Positions 9,325 through 17,644 of a stretch of 64,000 nucleotides of DNA are shown one piece after another. Made by a program: the position numbers and the translations under genes. The first letter of the stretch is position 1; every line of letters starts with the position of its first letter. The notes under the pieces were generated by a model. That model saw nothing but the letters and a program-made list of their open reading frames with translations, was not told where the DNA came from and did not search any database. The stretch covers positions 1 to 64,000 of the forward strand of contig UPYT01000008.1 in the NCBI GenBank assembly GCA_900538475.1, in the 5' to 3' direction. This DNA is from an uncultured Clostridium sp. (GTDB taxonomy: Bacteria > Bacillota > Clostridia > Lachnospirales > Lachnospiraceae).

Positions 9325-9642
9325 AATCGTTTCTGTCCTTTCGTTTTATGAAATGATAGCTGTTTGGGACTGCCCAACTCTCCCGACAAAATAGCAGGAA
9401 GAGAAGACGGCGGTTCCGATTTACTTAGAATTATAGCACAAAGAATGGCAGGAAAAAAGTGAAAGATATGCTTTCTTTCAGGACTGCTATATTTTGACAA
9501 AACACACAGAAGATGCCAGTGTATTATTCTGTTTCGTACATATACTAGGAACGTAACAAAAAACAAACCGGTCGTGAGGCAGGAAAAGAACGCAAGTGTT
9601 CGCCTGTCCCATGACAGGCGAATTTGAAAGGAGACTACACTT
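9325..9642. other. Divergent control region between galM and the SASP gene
   Basis: About 318 nt without a gene. On the minus strand a TATAAT (9435-9430) is a possible galM -10 with a poor -35. On the plus strand, TATACTA (9541-9547) with GTATT (9521-9525) resembles a sigma-G promoter, as expected for a spore SASP, but the spacer is short (15 nt). A perfect hairpin (9599-9622) abuts the SASP ribosome site. Nothing else was recognised. Confidence 0.4.
9599..9622 (+). other. Leader hairpin directly upstream of the SASP ribosome site
   Basis: TTCGCCTGTC (9599-9608), loop CCAT, GACAGGCGAA (9613-9622): a perfect 10-bp stem ending 3 nt before the Shine-Dalgarno GAAAGGAG (9626-9633). There is no U-tract, so it is not a terminator; it could stabilise the mRNA or influence ribosome access. 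Confidence 0.6.
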
Positions 9643-9849
9643 ATGGCAAGCAAATCTTCTAACAGAGCAGAGGTACCTGAGGCAAAAGAGGCACTGGATC
9701 GTTTCAAAATGGAAGTTGCAAACGAACTGGGCGTTCCCTTATCTAACGGCTACAATGGAAACCTGACTTCCGCACAGAATGGATCTGTGGGCGGTTATAT
9801 GGTTAAGAAAATGATTGAAGCTCAGGAGAAGCAGATGGCCGGTAAGTAA
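9643..9849 (+). CDS. Alpha/beta-type small acid-soluble spore protein
   Basis: 68-aa DNA-binding protein that coats spore DNA in the forespore and protects it from UV and heat. It carries the two conserved SASP segments: EALDRFKMEVANELGVPL (about 16-33), containing the GPR protease-type site, and the C-terminal GSVGGYMVKKMIEAQEKQ. The length is typical. In the family, transcription is by sigma-G in the forespore. It has a strong GAAAGGAG and its own terminator. Confidence 0.95.
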   Translation: MASKSSNRAEVPEAKEALDRFKMEVANELGVPLSNGYNGNLTSAQNGSVGGYMVKKMIEAQEKQMAGK

Positions 9850-9896
9850 GGCCTGACTTTCAGCCGATTTTTCTGTTTCAATCAAACAGGAGGAGG

Positions 9897-9926
9897 AATC
9901 CCGGGGCAGAAAGCTCCGGGATTTTT
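9897..9926 (+). terminator. Intrinsic terminator of the SASP gene
   Basis: AATCCCGGGG (9897-9906) pairs with CTCCGGGATT (9914-9923), followed by a T run and a second T-rich stretch. Confidence 0.88.
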
Positions 9927-9948
9927 CTATTTTTTGTAAATAAACTGC

Positions 9949-9977
9949 TTGTGCAACCTGAATTTTAACTATATAAT
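9949..9977 (+). promoter_or_regulatory. Sigma-A promoter of the rsmD-coaD unit
   Basis: TTGTGC (9949-9954), a 17-nt spacer and TATAAT (9972-9977), 32 nt before the rsmD start. Confidence 0.65.
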
Positions 9978-10008
9978 GGTACATGAAAAAGTTTGAAGGA
10001 GTTATGCT

Positions 10009-10563
10009 ATGCGTGTGATAGCCGGAAAGGCAAGACGGGTTCCGTTAAAAACTCTGGAAGGAATGGACACCCGGCCCACTCAAGATCGGATTAAGGAAAC
10101 GCTTTTTAATATGCTTCAGTACGATTTGGCAGACTGCTGTTTTTTGGATTTGTTTGCCGGAAGCGGTGGAATTGGAATCGAGGCATTAAGCCGCGGCGCC
10201 GGATTTGCGGTATTTGTAGAGCAAAATCCAAAGGCGGCAGAGATTATCCGGGAGAATTTAAAGGCCACGAAGCTGGAAGAACAGGCTCTGGTGATGAATT
10301 GCGACGCGCTTTCTGCCTTAAAGCGGTTAGAGGGCAAATACCGGTTTGATTATATTTTTATGGATCCTCCCTACAATCAGGAGCTGGAGCGTCAGGCACT
10401 TTCCTGCCTGAAGACATCTGCTCTGATTGATAAACAGAGTACCATTATTATAGAAGCATCTCTGGAGACCTCCTTTGACTATCTGGAATCCATGGGCTTT
10501 CTTATGGAAAAAAATAAACAATACAAGACAAACCGGCATGTGTTTGTCTATCGAGGTGAATGA
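10009..10563 (+). CDS. rsmD: 16S rRNA (guanine(966)-N(2))-methyltransferase
   Basis: 184-aa SAM-dependent methyltransferase predicted to methylate G966 of 16S r[12 protein letters not shown] and [16 protein letters not shown] mark the N-terminus; the SAM-binding loop is [19 protein letters not shown] (about 46-64) and the catalytic motif is DPPY (about 122). AAGGAG lies 7 nt before the ATG. The next gene, coaD, begins 1 nt after the stop, the usual rsmD-coaD pair of Firmicutes. Confidence 0.94.
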   Translation: MRVIAGKARRVPLKTLEGMDTRPTQDRIKETLFNMLQYDLADCCFLDLFAGSGGIGIEALSRGAGFAVFVEQNPKAAEIIRENLKATKLEEQALVMNCDALSALKRLEGKYRFDYIFMDPPYNQELERQALSCLKTSALIDKQSTIIIEASLETSFDYLESMGFLMEKNKQYKTNRHVFVYRGE

Positions 10564-10564
10564 T

Positions 10565-11044
10565 ATGGCGACAGCAGTTTATCCAGGCAGCTTTGATCCT
10601 GTGACCCTGGGACATATGGATATTATCGAGCGTACTGCCCGCATGTTTGATCATGTAATCATCGGAGTTTTGCAGAATAATTCAAAAACTCCGTTGTTTT
10701 CTGTGGAAGAACGTGTTAATATGATAAAGAGTATTACATCACATCTGGAAAATATTGAGGTTCGTTCCTTTGACGGGCTTTTGGTTGATTTTGTCCACCA
10801 GTGCCGTGCTGATGTGATTGTGAGAGGTCTGCGGGCTATTACAGATTTTGAATACGAGCTTCAGATGGCGCAGACCAACCGGGTAATTGCTCCTGATATT
10901 GACACTATATTCCTGACAACCAATCTGAAGTATTCCTACCTGAGTTCCAGCATTGTAAAAGAAATTGCATTTTTTAATGGAGATATTAATGCATTCCTTC
11001 ATCCGGATATTGCTGTTCAGGTAAAGCAAAAGCTCGGAAAATAA
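10565..11044 (+). CDS. coaD: Pantetheine-phosphate adenylyltransferase
   Basis: 159-aa nucleotidyltransferase making dephospho-CoA from 4'-phosphopantetheine and ATP, the penultimate step of coenzyme A synthesis. The HIGH-type motif is in [16 protein letters not shown] (about 5-20), and the C-terminal [13 protein letters not shown] carries the ISS-type signature. The start is set by alignment with the family N-terminus and lies next to the rsmD stop, which suggests translational coupling. Confidence 0.95.
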   Translation: MATAVYPGSFDPVTLGHMDIIERTARMFDHVIIGVLQNNSKTPLFSVEERVNMIKSITSHLENIEVRSFDGLLVDFVHQCRADVIVRGLRAITDFEYELQMAQTNRVIAPDIDTIFLTTNLKYSYLSSSIVKEIAFFNGDINAFLHPDIAVQVKQKLGK

Positions 11045-11084
11045 TGGCTGCAGCCAAGTACACATAGAAGTGAGGAGAAGAAAC

Positions 11085-11666
11085 ATGAGTAGAATTGAAC
11101 AGTTAATCGGTGAAATCGAGGAATATATTGACAGCTGTAAGTTTCAGCCCCTTTCCACAACCAAGATTCTGGTCAATAAAGAGGAGCTGGAGGAGCTGTT
11201 GGTAGAGCTTCGTCTTCGGATTCCTGATGAGATAAAGAAGTACCAGAAGATTATCAGCAATCAGGATGCTATCTTGAATGATGCCCGCGCGCAGGCAGAT
11301 GCCATTTTAAAGGATGCAACCCAGCAGACCAATGAACTGGTAAATGAGCACGAAATTATGCAGATGGCTTATACCAATGCCAATCAGATCATTGAGGAAG
11401 CACAGCAGCAGGCTCAGGCAATTATTGACAATGCAGTAGATGAGGCCAACAGCGTTCGTCAGGGCTCGATTGATTACACAGACAGTATGCTGCAGAGTCT
11501 GCAGGCAATCATTAACCATTCTATTGAAGAAGCTCAGGGACGTTTTGATTCTTTCCGCGCTTCCATGCAGGAAAGCTATGATATTGTTACCAATAACCGC
11601 AATGAGCTGTCCGGAAGTATTTCTGCTCCGGCAGAGGAGCCTGTACAGGAAGAAGAGCAGCAGTAA
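11085..11666 (+). CDS. Coiled-coil protein, V-ATPase subunit H/DivIVA-like
   Basis: 193-aa hydrophilic protein with a long central alpha-helical, Gln/Ala/Glu-rich segment (about residues 55-175) of coiled-coil character, for example DARAQADAILKDATQQTNEL. Clostridial homologues in this position between coaD and ylbJ are usually just called ATPase or H+-ATPase subunit H-like; there is no nucleotide-binding motif, so enzymatic activity is not implied. The C-terminal tail is acidic (EEPVQEEEQQ). ATG 11085 has GAGGAGAAG upstream. It is transcribed with rsmD and coaD and ends 6 nt from the convergent ylbJ. Confidence 0.75.
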   Translation: MSRIEQLIGEIEEYIDSCKFQPLSTTKILVNKEELEELLVELRLRIPDEIKKYQKIISNQDAILNDARAQADAILKDATQQTNELVNEHEIMQMAYTNANQIIEEAQQQAQAIIDNAVDEANSVRQGSIDYTDSMLQSLQAIINHSIEEAQGRFDSFRASMQESYDIVTNNRNELSGSISAPAEEPVQEEEQQ

Positions 11667-11672
11667 TTCTTC

Positions 11673-12653
11673 TTACAGCCCAAGCGGCTGCATGAGATGG
11701 ATGAGCAGCTGTGCCGCTATGCAGGTGAGTCCCGCGTGAATGAGTTTCCACAGTACATAATGCCGGATGGACAGCCCTCCGGCATTTTTTGATGTCACAG
11801 GAAGGCCTTCTTGCGAGTGTTTTTCTTGTATGAGGGAATCAGAAAGGACACTTTTTGTCTGAAAAATCCCGGAGATCCCTCCAAAGGCAGCAGCAGACAG
11901 CGCAGGGGCAACAGCTGTGTATTTTGGAAATACCGTGGAGATCTGATGGATTCCTGTGGTCATTTCCACTGCTCCGGCAACAAGGGCCTGGAGGCGGACG
12001 GGAAGAATGGAAAGCTGCCGAATCCACAGGGCAAAGATGGAAAACATCATCATACAGCCGCCGATAAGAACCATGGTTTCTGCGGAGGATAAAAGAATGG
12101 ACTCCAGACAGACAGGTGCAGTTTCCAGGCGGATGGGAGAGGAAGTCCTTTGTCCGCCAGTTTGAGGCTGGTACAGCTTTTGTGCCAGAAAGGACAGAAG
12201 GGGAACCGGAAGGCAGACAGAAAGCAGAAGCAGACCGGAATTGATGCCAACCGGAAGCTGCTGTCTGACATAGCCAAGAAGGAACATGGGACTGGGATGG
12301 CAGCAGAAGGCCAGGAGATACTGGGCTTCTTTTTGTGAGATTTTTCCCTGACGGAAATAATCGCCGCATAGCTTTGCCCCCAGAGGATAACCGCAGAGCA
12401 GCCCGCAAAGGAGAATGTAGGTCCCAGATGCGGAAACATGGAACAGACGGGAAACCAGGGGATAAACAGGTTTTACAAGCAGCCCGGCGCCGCCTGAGAC
12501 TGTGAGAAGCTGTGTGAGAATCAGAAAAGGCGCCAGGGCAGGAAGCACGGTCTGATACCATAAAAGCAGCCCCTCGGACGCACCCTGGACGGCTAAGGCG
12601 GGAAAAGCAAGCACCAGTCCTAAAAGGACAATGGGGATGGTTTTGACAGTCAT
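11673..12653 (-). CDS. ylbJ: Sporulation integral membrane protein YlbJ
   Basis: 326-aa polytopic membrane protein of the nucleoside-recognition/GATE fold. YlbJ is needed for spore cortex and heat resistance in Bacillus, where it is under sigma-E. Family landmarks include YQTVLPALAPFLIL (about 33-46) and LLCGLLCGYPLGAKLCGDY, the conserved PLGAK segment. GGAGG precedes the ATG. It is convergent with the coiled-coil gene. Its 3' coding end contains an intrinsic terminator for the opposite strand (11759-11790). Confidence 0.88.
   Translation of the reverse strand: MTVKTIPIVLLGLVLAFPALAVQGASEGLLLWYQTVLPALAPFLILTQLLTVSGGAGLLVKPVYPLVSRLFHVSASGTYILLCGLLCGYPLGAKLCGDYFRQGKISQKEAQYLLAFCCHPSPMFLLGYVRQQLPVGINSGLLLLSVCLPVPLLSFLAQKLYQPQTGGQRTSSPIRLETAPVCLESILLSSAETMVLIGGCMMMFSIFALWIRQLSILPVRLQALVAGAVEMTTGIHQISTVFPKYTAVAPALSAAAFGGISGIFQTKSVLSDSLIQEKHSQEGLPVTSKNAGGLSIRHYVLWKLIHAGLTCIAAQLLIHLMQPLGL
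11759..11790 (+). terminator. Plus-strand terminator embedded in the ylbJ coding sequence
   Basis: AATGCCGGA (11759-11767) and TCCGGCATT (11778-11786) with a T run to 11790. It lies about 93 nt past the stop of the plus-strand coiled-coil gene but inside the last 120 nt of the convergent ylbJ gene, where it encodes part of its C-terminal helix (NAGGLSIRHYV region). Confidence 0.85.
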
Positions 12654-12720
12654 GGGAGAACCTCCGGCTACAATGTTATTATTTTTTATGAAGACACCGG
12701 GGGATTTATGCGTCCAGCAG

Positions 12721-12749
12721 TTTCAATGAACCTGAATCTGTGGTATACT
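12721..12749 (+). promoter_or_regulatory. Extended -10 promoter of the RsmF-like operon
   Basis: TATACT (12744-12749) is preceded by TGG, an extended -10. A weak TTTCAA (12721-12726) sits at 17-nt spacing. It lies 28 nt before the first gene of a ten-gene plus-strand run. Confidence 0.6.
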
Positions 12750-12776
12750 AAATAAAATTTCGCCTGAAAGGAATAT

Positions 12777-14198
12777 ATGCGATTGATGAAACTTCCGGAA
12801 ACATTTTTAGAAAACATGAAGGAGCTTCTGGGCGGGGAGTACAGCGCCTGGCTGGCCAGCTATGAGGAAAATCCTCATCAGGGACTGCGCATCAATACAG
12901 GAAAGCTGACTGCGGAAACCTGGAAGTCCATAAGTCCTTACGGAACGGAGCAGGTTCTGTGGACAGGCAATGGATATTATATTGGGGATCAGGACAGACC
13001 AGCCAGGGATCCCTATTATTATGCAGGGCTTTATTATCTGCAGGAGCCCAGTGCGATGGCTCCTGCTGCCCTTCTTCCCGTTGATCCAGGAGATCGGGTT
13101 CTGGATCTCTGTGCAGCGCCTGGAGGGAAAAGCACAGAGCTGGGAGCGCGGCTGAAGGGACAGGGGCTTTTAGTATCCAATGACATCAGCAATTCCCGGG
13201 CAAAGGCTCTGCTGAAGAATCTGGAGCTGGCCGGAGTTTCCAATTTGTGCGTAACCAGCGAGACTCCGGAAAAGCTTGCAGATGTTTTTGGGCCGTTTTT
13301 CGATAAGATTCTTGTGGATGCCCCCTGTTCAGGAGAAGGCATGTTTCGGAAGGATCCGGATTTGATCAAAAGCTGGCAGGAACATGGACCTTCGTATTAT
13401 GCTCCGATCCAGAGGCAGATCCTTTCTCAGGCAGTGCGGATGTTAAAGCCCGGCGGGTATCTGCTGTATTCTACCTGTACCTTTGCGGCCTGTGAGGATG
13501 AGGATACAGTTCATTGGCTTTTAGACCAGGAGTCGGAGCTGGAACTGATGCCTCTTTTGTTGTGGGAGGGGGCGCAGCCGGGAATCAACAAAGAACCGGT
13601 GATTCGCCTGTTTCCCCATAAAATAAAAGGAGAAGGACATTTTGCAGCCCTTTTTCATAAGAAAAGCAGCAGTTCTTCTCAGAAAATTTCGGAAGAACAG
13701 GCGACTGGGAAAACCAGAAGGAAAGGTCAGACAGGAGCTTTGAGAAAAGGACCTTCCGATGCAGAGCTGGGAGAAGGCTTTCTGCAGTGGGAACAGCAGC
13801 TTTCCAGTCCTTTTCCCAGAGAGAGGATGATGATCAGGGATCAGCTGGTTTATCTGCTTCCAGAGGACTTTGAGCCCGGATGGAGGCTTCGGTATCTGAG
13901 AACGGGCCTTCTTCTGGGAGAACAGAAAAAACAGCGTTTTGAGCCGTCTCAGGCGGCTGCTATGGTACTTAGTCCGTCCCGGTACGCCTGCTGCTTTTCC
14001 ATGAAACGGTCAGATGAGCGGGTGATCCGGTATCTGAAGGGAGAGACAGTCAGTCTGACAGAGGAGGAAGCAGGACAGGATGCATGGCCCAAAAATGGCT
14101 GGATTTTAGTATGTGTGGATGGCTGGCCTCTGGGATGGGCAAAAAACGCAGGAGCAGTTTTGAAAAATAAATATTATCCGGGATGGCGGTGGCAATAA
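12777..14198 (+). CDS. RsmF-like rRNA cytosine-C5 methyltransferase
   Basis: 473-aa NOL1/NOP2/Sun-family enzyme predicted to form 5-methylcytosine in rRNA. The N-terminal catalytic half has the SAM loop LDLCAAPGGKSTELGARLKG (about 109-128), the proline-cysteine motif VDAPCSGEGMFRKDP and the catalytic Cys in STCTFAACEDE. The C-terminal third (about 330-473) fits the PUA-like RNA-binding module of RsmF homologues. ATG 12777 follows AAAGGAA closely; ATG 12786 is an alternative. It overlaps the next gene as TAATG, indicating coupled translation. Confidence 0.88.
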   Translation: MRLMKLPETFLENMKELLGGEYSAWLASYEENPHQGLRINTGKLTAETWKSISPYGTEQVLWTGNGYYIGDQDRPARDPYYYAGLYYLQEPSAMAPAALLPVDPGDRVLDLCAAPGGKSTELGARLKGQGLLVSNDISNSRAKALLKNLELAGVSNLCVTSETPEKLADVFGPFFDKILVDAPCSGEGMFRKDPDLIKSWQEHGPSYYAPIQRQILSQAVRMLKPGGYLLYSTCTFAACEDEDTVHWLLDQESELELMPLLLWEGAQPGINKEPVIRLFPHKIKGEGHFAALFHKKSSSSSQKISEEQATGKTRRKGQTGALRKGPSDAELGEGFLQWEQQLSSPFPRERMMIRDQLVYLLPEDFEPGWRLRYLRTGLLLGEQKKQRFEPSQAAAMVLSPSRYACCFSMKRSDERVIRYLKGETVSLTEEEAGQDAWPKNGWILVCVDGWPLGWAKNAGAVLKNKYYPGWRWQ

Positions 14199-15655
14199 TG
14201 GGAAAGACAATTCGACTTGACAAATATCTTACAGAAATGAATAAAGGCAGCCGTTCTCAGATTAAGGAGGCTGCAAAAAAGGGAAGAATTCAGGTAAACG
14301 GACAGACGGAAAAAAAGACGGATCGAAAAATCGATCCACAGGCGGATCAAGTGCTCTTGGATGGAAAACCGGTTGCCTATCATGCGTATGAATACTATAT
14401 GCTGAATAAACCGCAGGGGGTTGTCTCTGCAACAGAGGATCGGATTCACAAAACGGTAATCGATCTGCTTGGCGGGGAAATCAGACGGGATCTGTTTCCT
14501 GTGGGCCGTCTTGATATTGATACAGAGGGCCTGCTGCTTCTTACCAATGACGGAGAGCTGGCTCATCAGCTGCTGTCTCCAAAAAAACATGTAGATAAGC
14601 AGTATTATGCCCGGGTAGCCGGAACGCTTCCCCCAGACAGCAAAGAACAGATTGCGGCGGGGATGACCTTGTCTGACGGTACCCAGGTGATGCCTGGGGA
14701 GCTGTCCATATTGACACCCGTTTGTGAATGCGGGGAAGCTTCTTCTGAGACGGAGATTCTTCTTACTATCCGGGAAGGGAAGTTTCACCAGGTTAAACGA
14801 ATGTTTGAGGCACTTGGATGTCAGGTGGTGTTTTTAAAACGTCTTTCCATGGGAAGCTTGCGGCTGGATGAATCGCTTAGGCCGGGAGAGTTTCGAAAGC
14901 TGACAGAGGAAGAGCTGGAGGGGCTGAAGGAGGGAAGTGAGAAGGCGGATCATCCTGATTTGGACTATGAACAGAAGGAGACAGGACAGAAGATTCCCGA
15001 GCTCTTAAAGGGAAAAGAGGCGGTTATTTTTGATCTGGACGGTACACTGGTGGATTCCATGTGGATGTGGAAGCAGATTGATATTGAGTATCTGGGAAGA
15101 TTTGGATACGAATGTCCTCCGCAGCTGCAGAAAGAAATCGAAGGAATGAGCTTTTCGGAAACAGCTGTCTATTTTAAGGAAAAGTTTCAGATACCGGACA
15201 GTCTGGAAGAGATTAAGCAGTGCTGGGTTGATATGAGTATTGAAAAATACCGCTGCCAGGTACCGATGAAAAAAGGAGTCCGTCGTTTTCTCAGCTATTT
15301 GAAGGAGAATGGTTTCCGGGCAGGTATTGCCACCAGCAACGGTCGTGCTATGGTAGACGCTGTGCTCCATTCTTTGGATATGGAAGCATTTTTCCAGGTG
15401 ATTACGACAGCCTGTGAGGTAGCGGCAGGAAAACCGGCTCCGGATATTTACCAAAAGGTTGCAAAAACGCTCCAGGTACCTCCGGAGAGATGTCTGGTTT
15501 TTGAGGATGTTCCTGCAGGCATTATGGCAGGTAAGGCAGCTGGAATGACAGTCTGCGCCATAGAAGATGAATTCTCTGCGCCGATGCGGGAGGAGAAGCT
15601 GGCTCTGGCTGATTATTATATAGAAGACTACGATGAAATATTCGATAAAAAATGA
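14198..15655 (+). CDS. Fusion: RsuA-type pseudouridine synthase with HAD phosphatase
   Basis: 485-aa two-domain protein. Residues about 1-245 form an RsuA/RluB-type pseudouridine synthase: an S4 RNA-binding start (RLDKYLTEMNKGSRSQIKEA), the catalytic-Asp motif GRLDIDTEGLLLLTNDG and GKFHQVKRMFEALG. Residues about 270-485 are a HAD-IA hydrolase: FDLDGTLVDS, then TSNGR, GKPAPD and FEDVPAGI. A charged linker joins them. The first half should modify 16S rRNA; the second resembles beta-phosphoglucomutase/nucleotide phosphatases. Start at ATG 14198 (TAATG overlap with the previous stop); ATG 14183 is an alternative. The reading frame is continuous across the junction. Confidence 0.88.
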   Translation: MGKTIRLDKYLTEMNKGSRSQIKEAAKKGRIQVNGQTEKKTDRKIDPQADQVLLDGKPVAYHAYEYYMLNKPQGVVSATEDRIHKTVIDLLGGEIRRDLFPVGRLDIDTEGLLLLTNDGELAHQLLSPKKHVDKQYYARVAGTLPPDSKEQIAAGMTLSDGTQVMPGELSILTPVCECGEASSETEILLTIREGKFHQVKRMFEALGCQVVFLKRLSMGSLRLDESLRPGEFRKLTEEELEGLKEGSEKADHPDLDYEQKETGQKIPELLKGKEAVIFDLDGTLVDSMWMWKQIDIEYLGRFGYECPPQLQKEIEGMSFSETAVYFKEKFQIPDSLEEIKQCWVDMSIEKYRCQVPMKKGVRRFLSYLKENGFRAGIATSNGRAMVDAVLHSLDMEAFFQVITTACEVAAGKPAPDIYQKVAKTLQVPPERCLVFEDVPAGIMAGKAAGMTVCAIEDEFSAPMREEKLALADYYIEDYDEIFDKK

Positions 15656-15666
15656 GGACAATAAAT

Positions 15667-17610
15667 ATGCATGATTATTTGCCGATATGTCGGGCGGACA
15701 TGGAAAAGAGAGGATGGGAGCAGTGTGATTTCGTCTATGTTTCGGGAGATGCCTATGTGGATCATCCTTCCTTTGGAACAGCCATTATCAGCCGTCTGTT
15801 AGAAGCCCATGGTTATAAAGTAGGGATCATTGCCCAGCCTGACTGGACAGATCCGTCCAGCATCCAGATTCTTGGGGAACCACGGCTGGGATTCCTTGTT
15901 TCTGCGGGAAATATGGATTCTATGGTTAATCATTATTCGGTGTCAAAAAAACGCCGTCAGCAGGATTCCTATACTCCGGGAGGCGTGATGGGAAAAAGAC
16001 CGGATTATGCGGTTGTGGTTTACTGTAACCTGATCCGTTCTGTATACCGTGATGCGGCGATTATTATTGGCGGCATTGAGGCGAGCCTGCGAAGACTTGC
16101 TCATTATGATTACTGGTCCAACCGGCTGAAGCGTTCTGTGCTTCTGGATTCCCAGGCAGATTTGATTTCTTATGGAATGGGAGAGCATTCTATTGTGGAA
16201 ATTGCAGATGCCTTAAACAGCGGAATTCAGGTAAAGGATATTACCTTTATTGACGGAACGGTGTTCATAACCCGGAATCTGGACGTGGTTTATGACTATC
16301 AGATGCTTCCGGATTATGATAAAATGAAGCGGGATAAAAAAGAATATGCGAAAAGCTTTTATGTCCAGTACAGCAACACGGATCCTTTTATGGGAAAACG
16401 TCTGGTGGAGCCTTATTTTGGGAAGGAGTTTGTAGTTCAGAATCCTCCTGCAAAGCCCTTGACTCAGGAAGAGATGGATCAGGTTTATGCGCTTCCCTAT
16501 ATGCGCAGCTATCACCCATCCTACGAGGCCTTGGGAGGGGTTCCTGCTATCCGTGAGATTAAATTCAGTCTGATCAGCAACCGTGGATGCTTTGGCGCCT
16601 GCAGCTTCTGTGCCTTAACCTTCCATCAGGGGCGGATTATTCAGGCAAGAAGTCACGAATCTCTGATTCAGGAGGCGCGTCTTCTGACAGAGGAACCGGA
16701 TTTTAAGGGGTACATTCACGATGTGGGAGGGCCGACAGCCAATTTCCGTTTCCCGGCCTGTGAAAAGCAGCTGACAAAGGGGGCATGTCCCCATAAACAG
16801 TGCCTGTTCCCGGAACCCTGCAAAAATCTCCGGGCAGACCACAGTGATTACATTGCTCTTCTCAGAAAGCTGAGAGAACTTCCGAAGGTAAAAAAGGTCT
16901 TTATCCGATCCGGTATCCGGTTTGATTATCTGCTGGCAGATAAAAACCGTCTTTTCCTGAGGGAGCTTTGTGAGCACCATGTGAGCGGTCAGCTGAAGGT
17001 TGCTCCGGAGCATGTATCCGACGCTGTACTTTCCAAAATGGGAAAGCCGAAAAATGCAGTATACAACCAGTTTGTAAAAGAATATAAAGAAATGAATGCC
17101 CGTATTCATAAGGAGCAGTATCTGGTTCCGTATCTGATGTCCTCCCATCCAGGCTCTTCGCTGAAAGAAGCAGTGGAGCTTGCCGAATATCTGCGGGATC
17201 TGGGCTATATGCCGGAGCAGGTTCAGGATTTTTATCCGACGCCTTCTACGATTTCTACCTGTATGTATTATACAGGACTGGATCCCAGAAATATGGAGCC
17301 GGTTTATGTGCCAGTGAATCCCCATGAAAAGGCAATGCAGAGAGCTCTGATTCAGTACAGGAATCCCAAAAACTATGATTTGGTAAAGGAGGCTTTGATT
17401 CAGGCCGGAAGAACGGATCTGATTGGTTTTGACAAGAAATGTCTGATTCGTCCGAGAGCTGGCATGAGCGGCGGCTCCTGGGGACATTCCGGAAATGGAA
17501 AAGCACCAGGGGGAAAGGATGCAAAAGGAAGAGCAGGAGCAAATACAGGTAAACAGTCAGGCGGAAAAAAGAAAACCATCCGCAATGTTCATCATAAGAA
17601 GCAGAAATAA
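15667..17610 (+). CDS. ygiQ: YgiQ-family (UPF0313) radical SAM protein
   Basis: 647-aa radical SAM enzyme of unknown reaction. The 4Fe-4S cluster motif CFGACSFC (CxxxCxxC) lies near residue 308. YgiQ landmarks include YVSGDAYVDHPSFGTAII, GGIEASLRRLAHYDYW and the C-terminal QVQDFYPTPSTISTCMYYTG. The C-terminal about 50 residues form a Gly/Lys-rich basic tail that could bind nucleic acid. ATG 15667 has GAGGA 8 nt upstream; ATG 15652, overlapping the previous stop, lacks a ribosome site. Confidence 0.9.
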   Translation: MHDYLPICRADMEKRGWEQCDFVYVSGDAYVDHPSFGTAIISRLLEAHGYKVGIIAQPDWTDPSSIQILGEPRLGFLVSAGNMDSMVNHYSVSKKRRQQDSYTPGGVMGKRPDYAVVVYCNLIRSVYRDAAIIIGGIEASLRRLAHYDYWSNRLKRSVLLDSQADLISYGMGEHSIVEIADALNSGIQVKDITFIDGTVFITRNLDVVYDYQMLPDYDKMKRDKKEYAKSFYVQYSNTDPFMGKRLVEPYFGKEFVVQNPPAKPLTQEEMDQVYALPYMRSYHPSYEALGGVPAIREIKFSLISNRGCFGACSFCALTFHQGRIIQARSHESLIQEARLLTEEPDFKGYIHDVGGPTANFRFPACEKQLTKGACPHKQCLFPEPCKNLRADHSDYIALLRKLRELPKVKKVFIRSGIRFDYLLADKNRLFLRELCEHHVSGQLKVAPEHVSDAVLSKMGKPKNAVYNQFVKEYKEMNARIHKEQYLVPYLMSSHPGSSLKEAVELAEYLRDLGYMPEQVQDFYPTPSTISTCMYYTGLDPRNMEPVYVPVNPHEKAMQRALIQYRNPKNYDLVKEALIQAGRTDLIGFDKKCLIRPRAGMSGGSWGHSGNGKAPGGKDAKGRAGANTGKQSGGKKKTIRNVHHKKQK

Positions 17611-17644
17611 AGCATTTACCAGTCAGGAAAGGCAGGAATATGGA

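Noticed and set aside
17495..17644. N-terminal extension of the SDR gene into the ygiQ tail
   Set aside because: The extension overlaps the basic tail of YgiQ in another frame and precedes the Rossmann motif by 50 unneeded residues.
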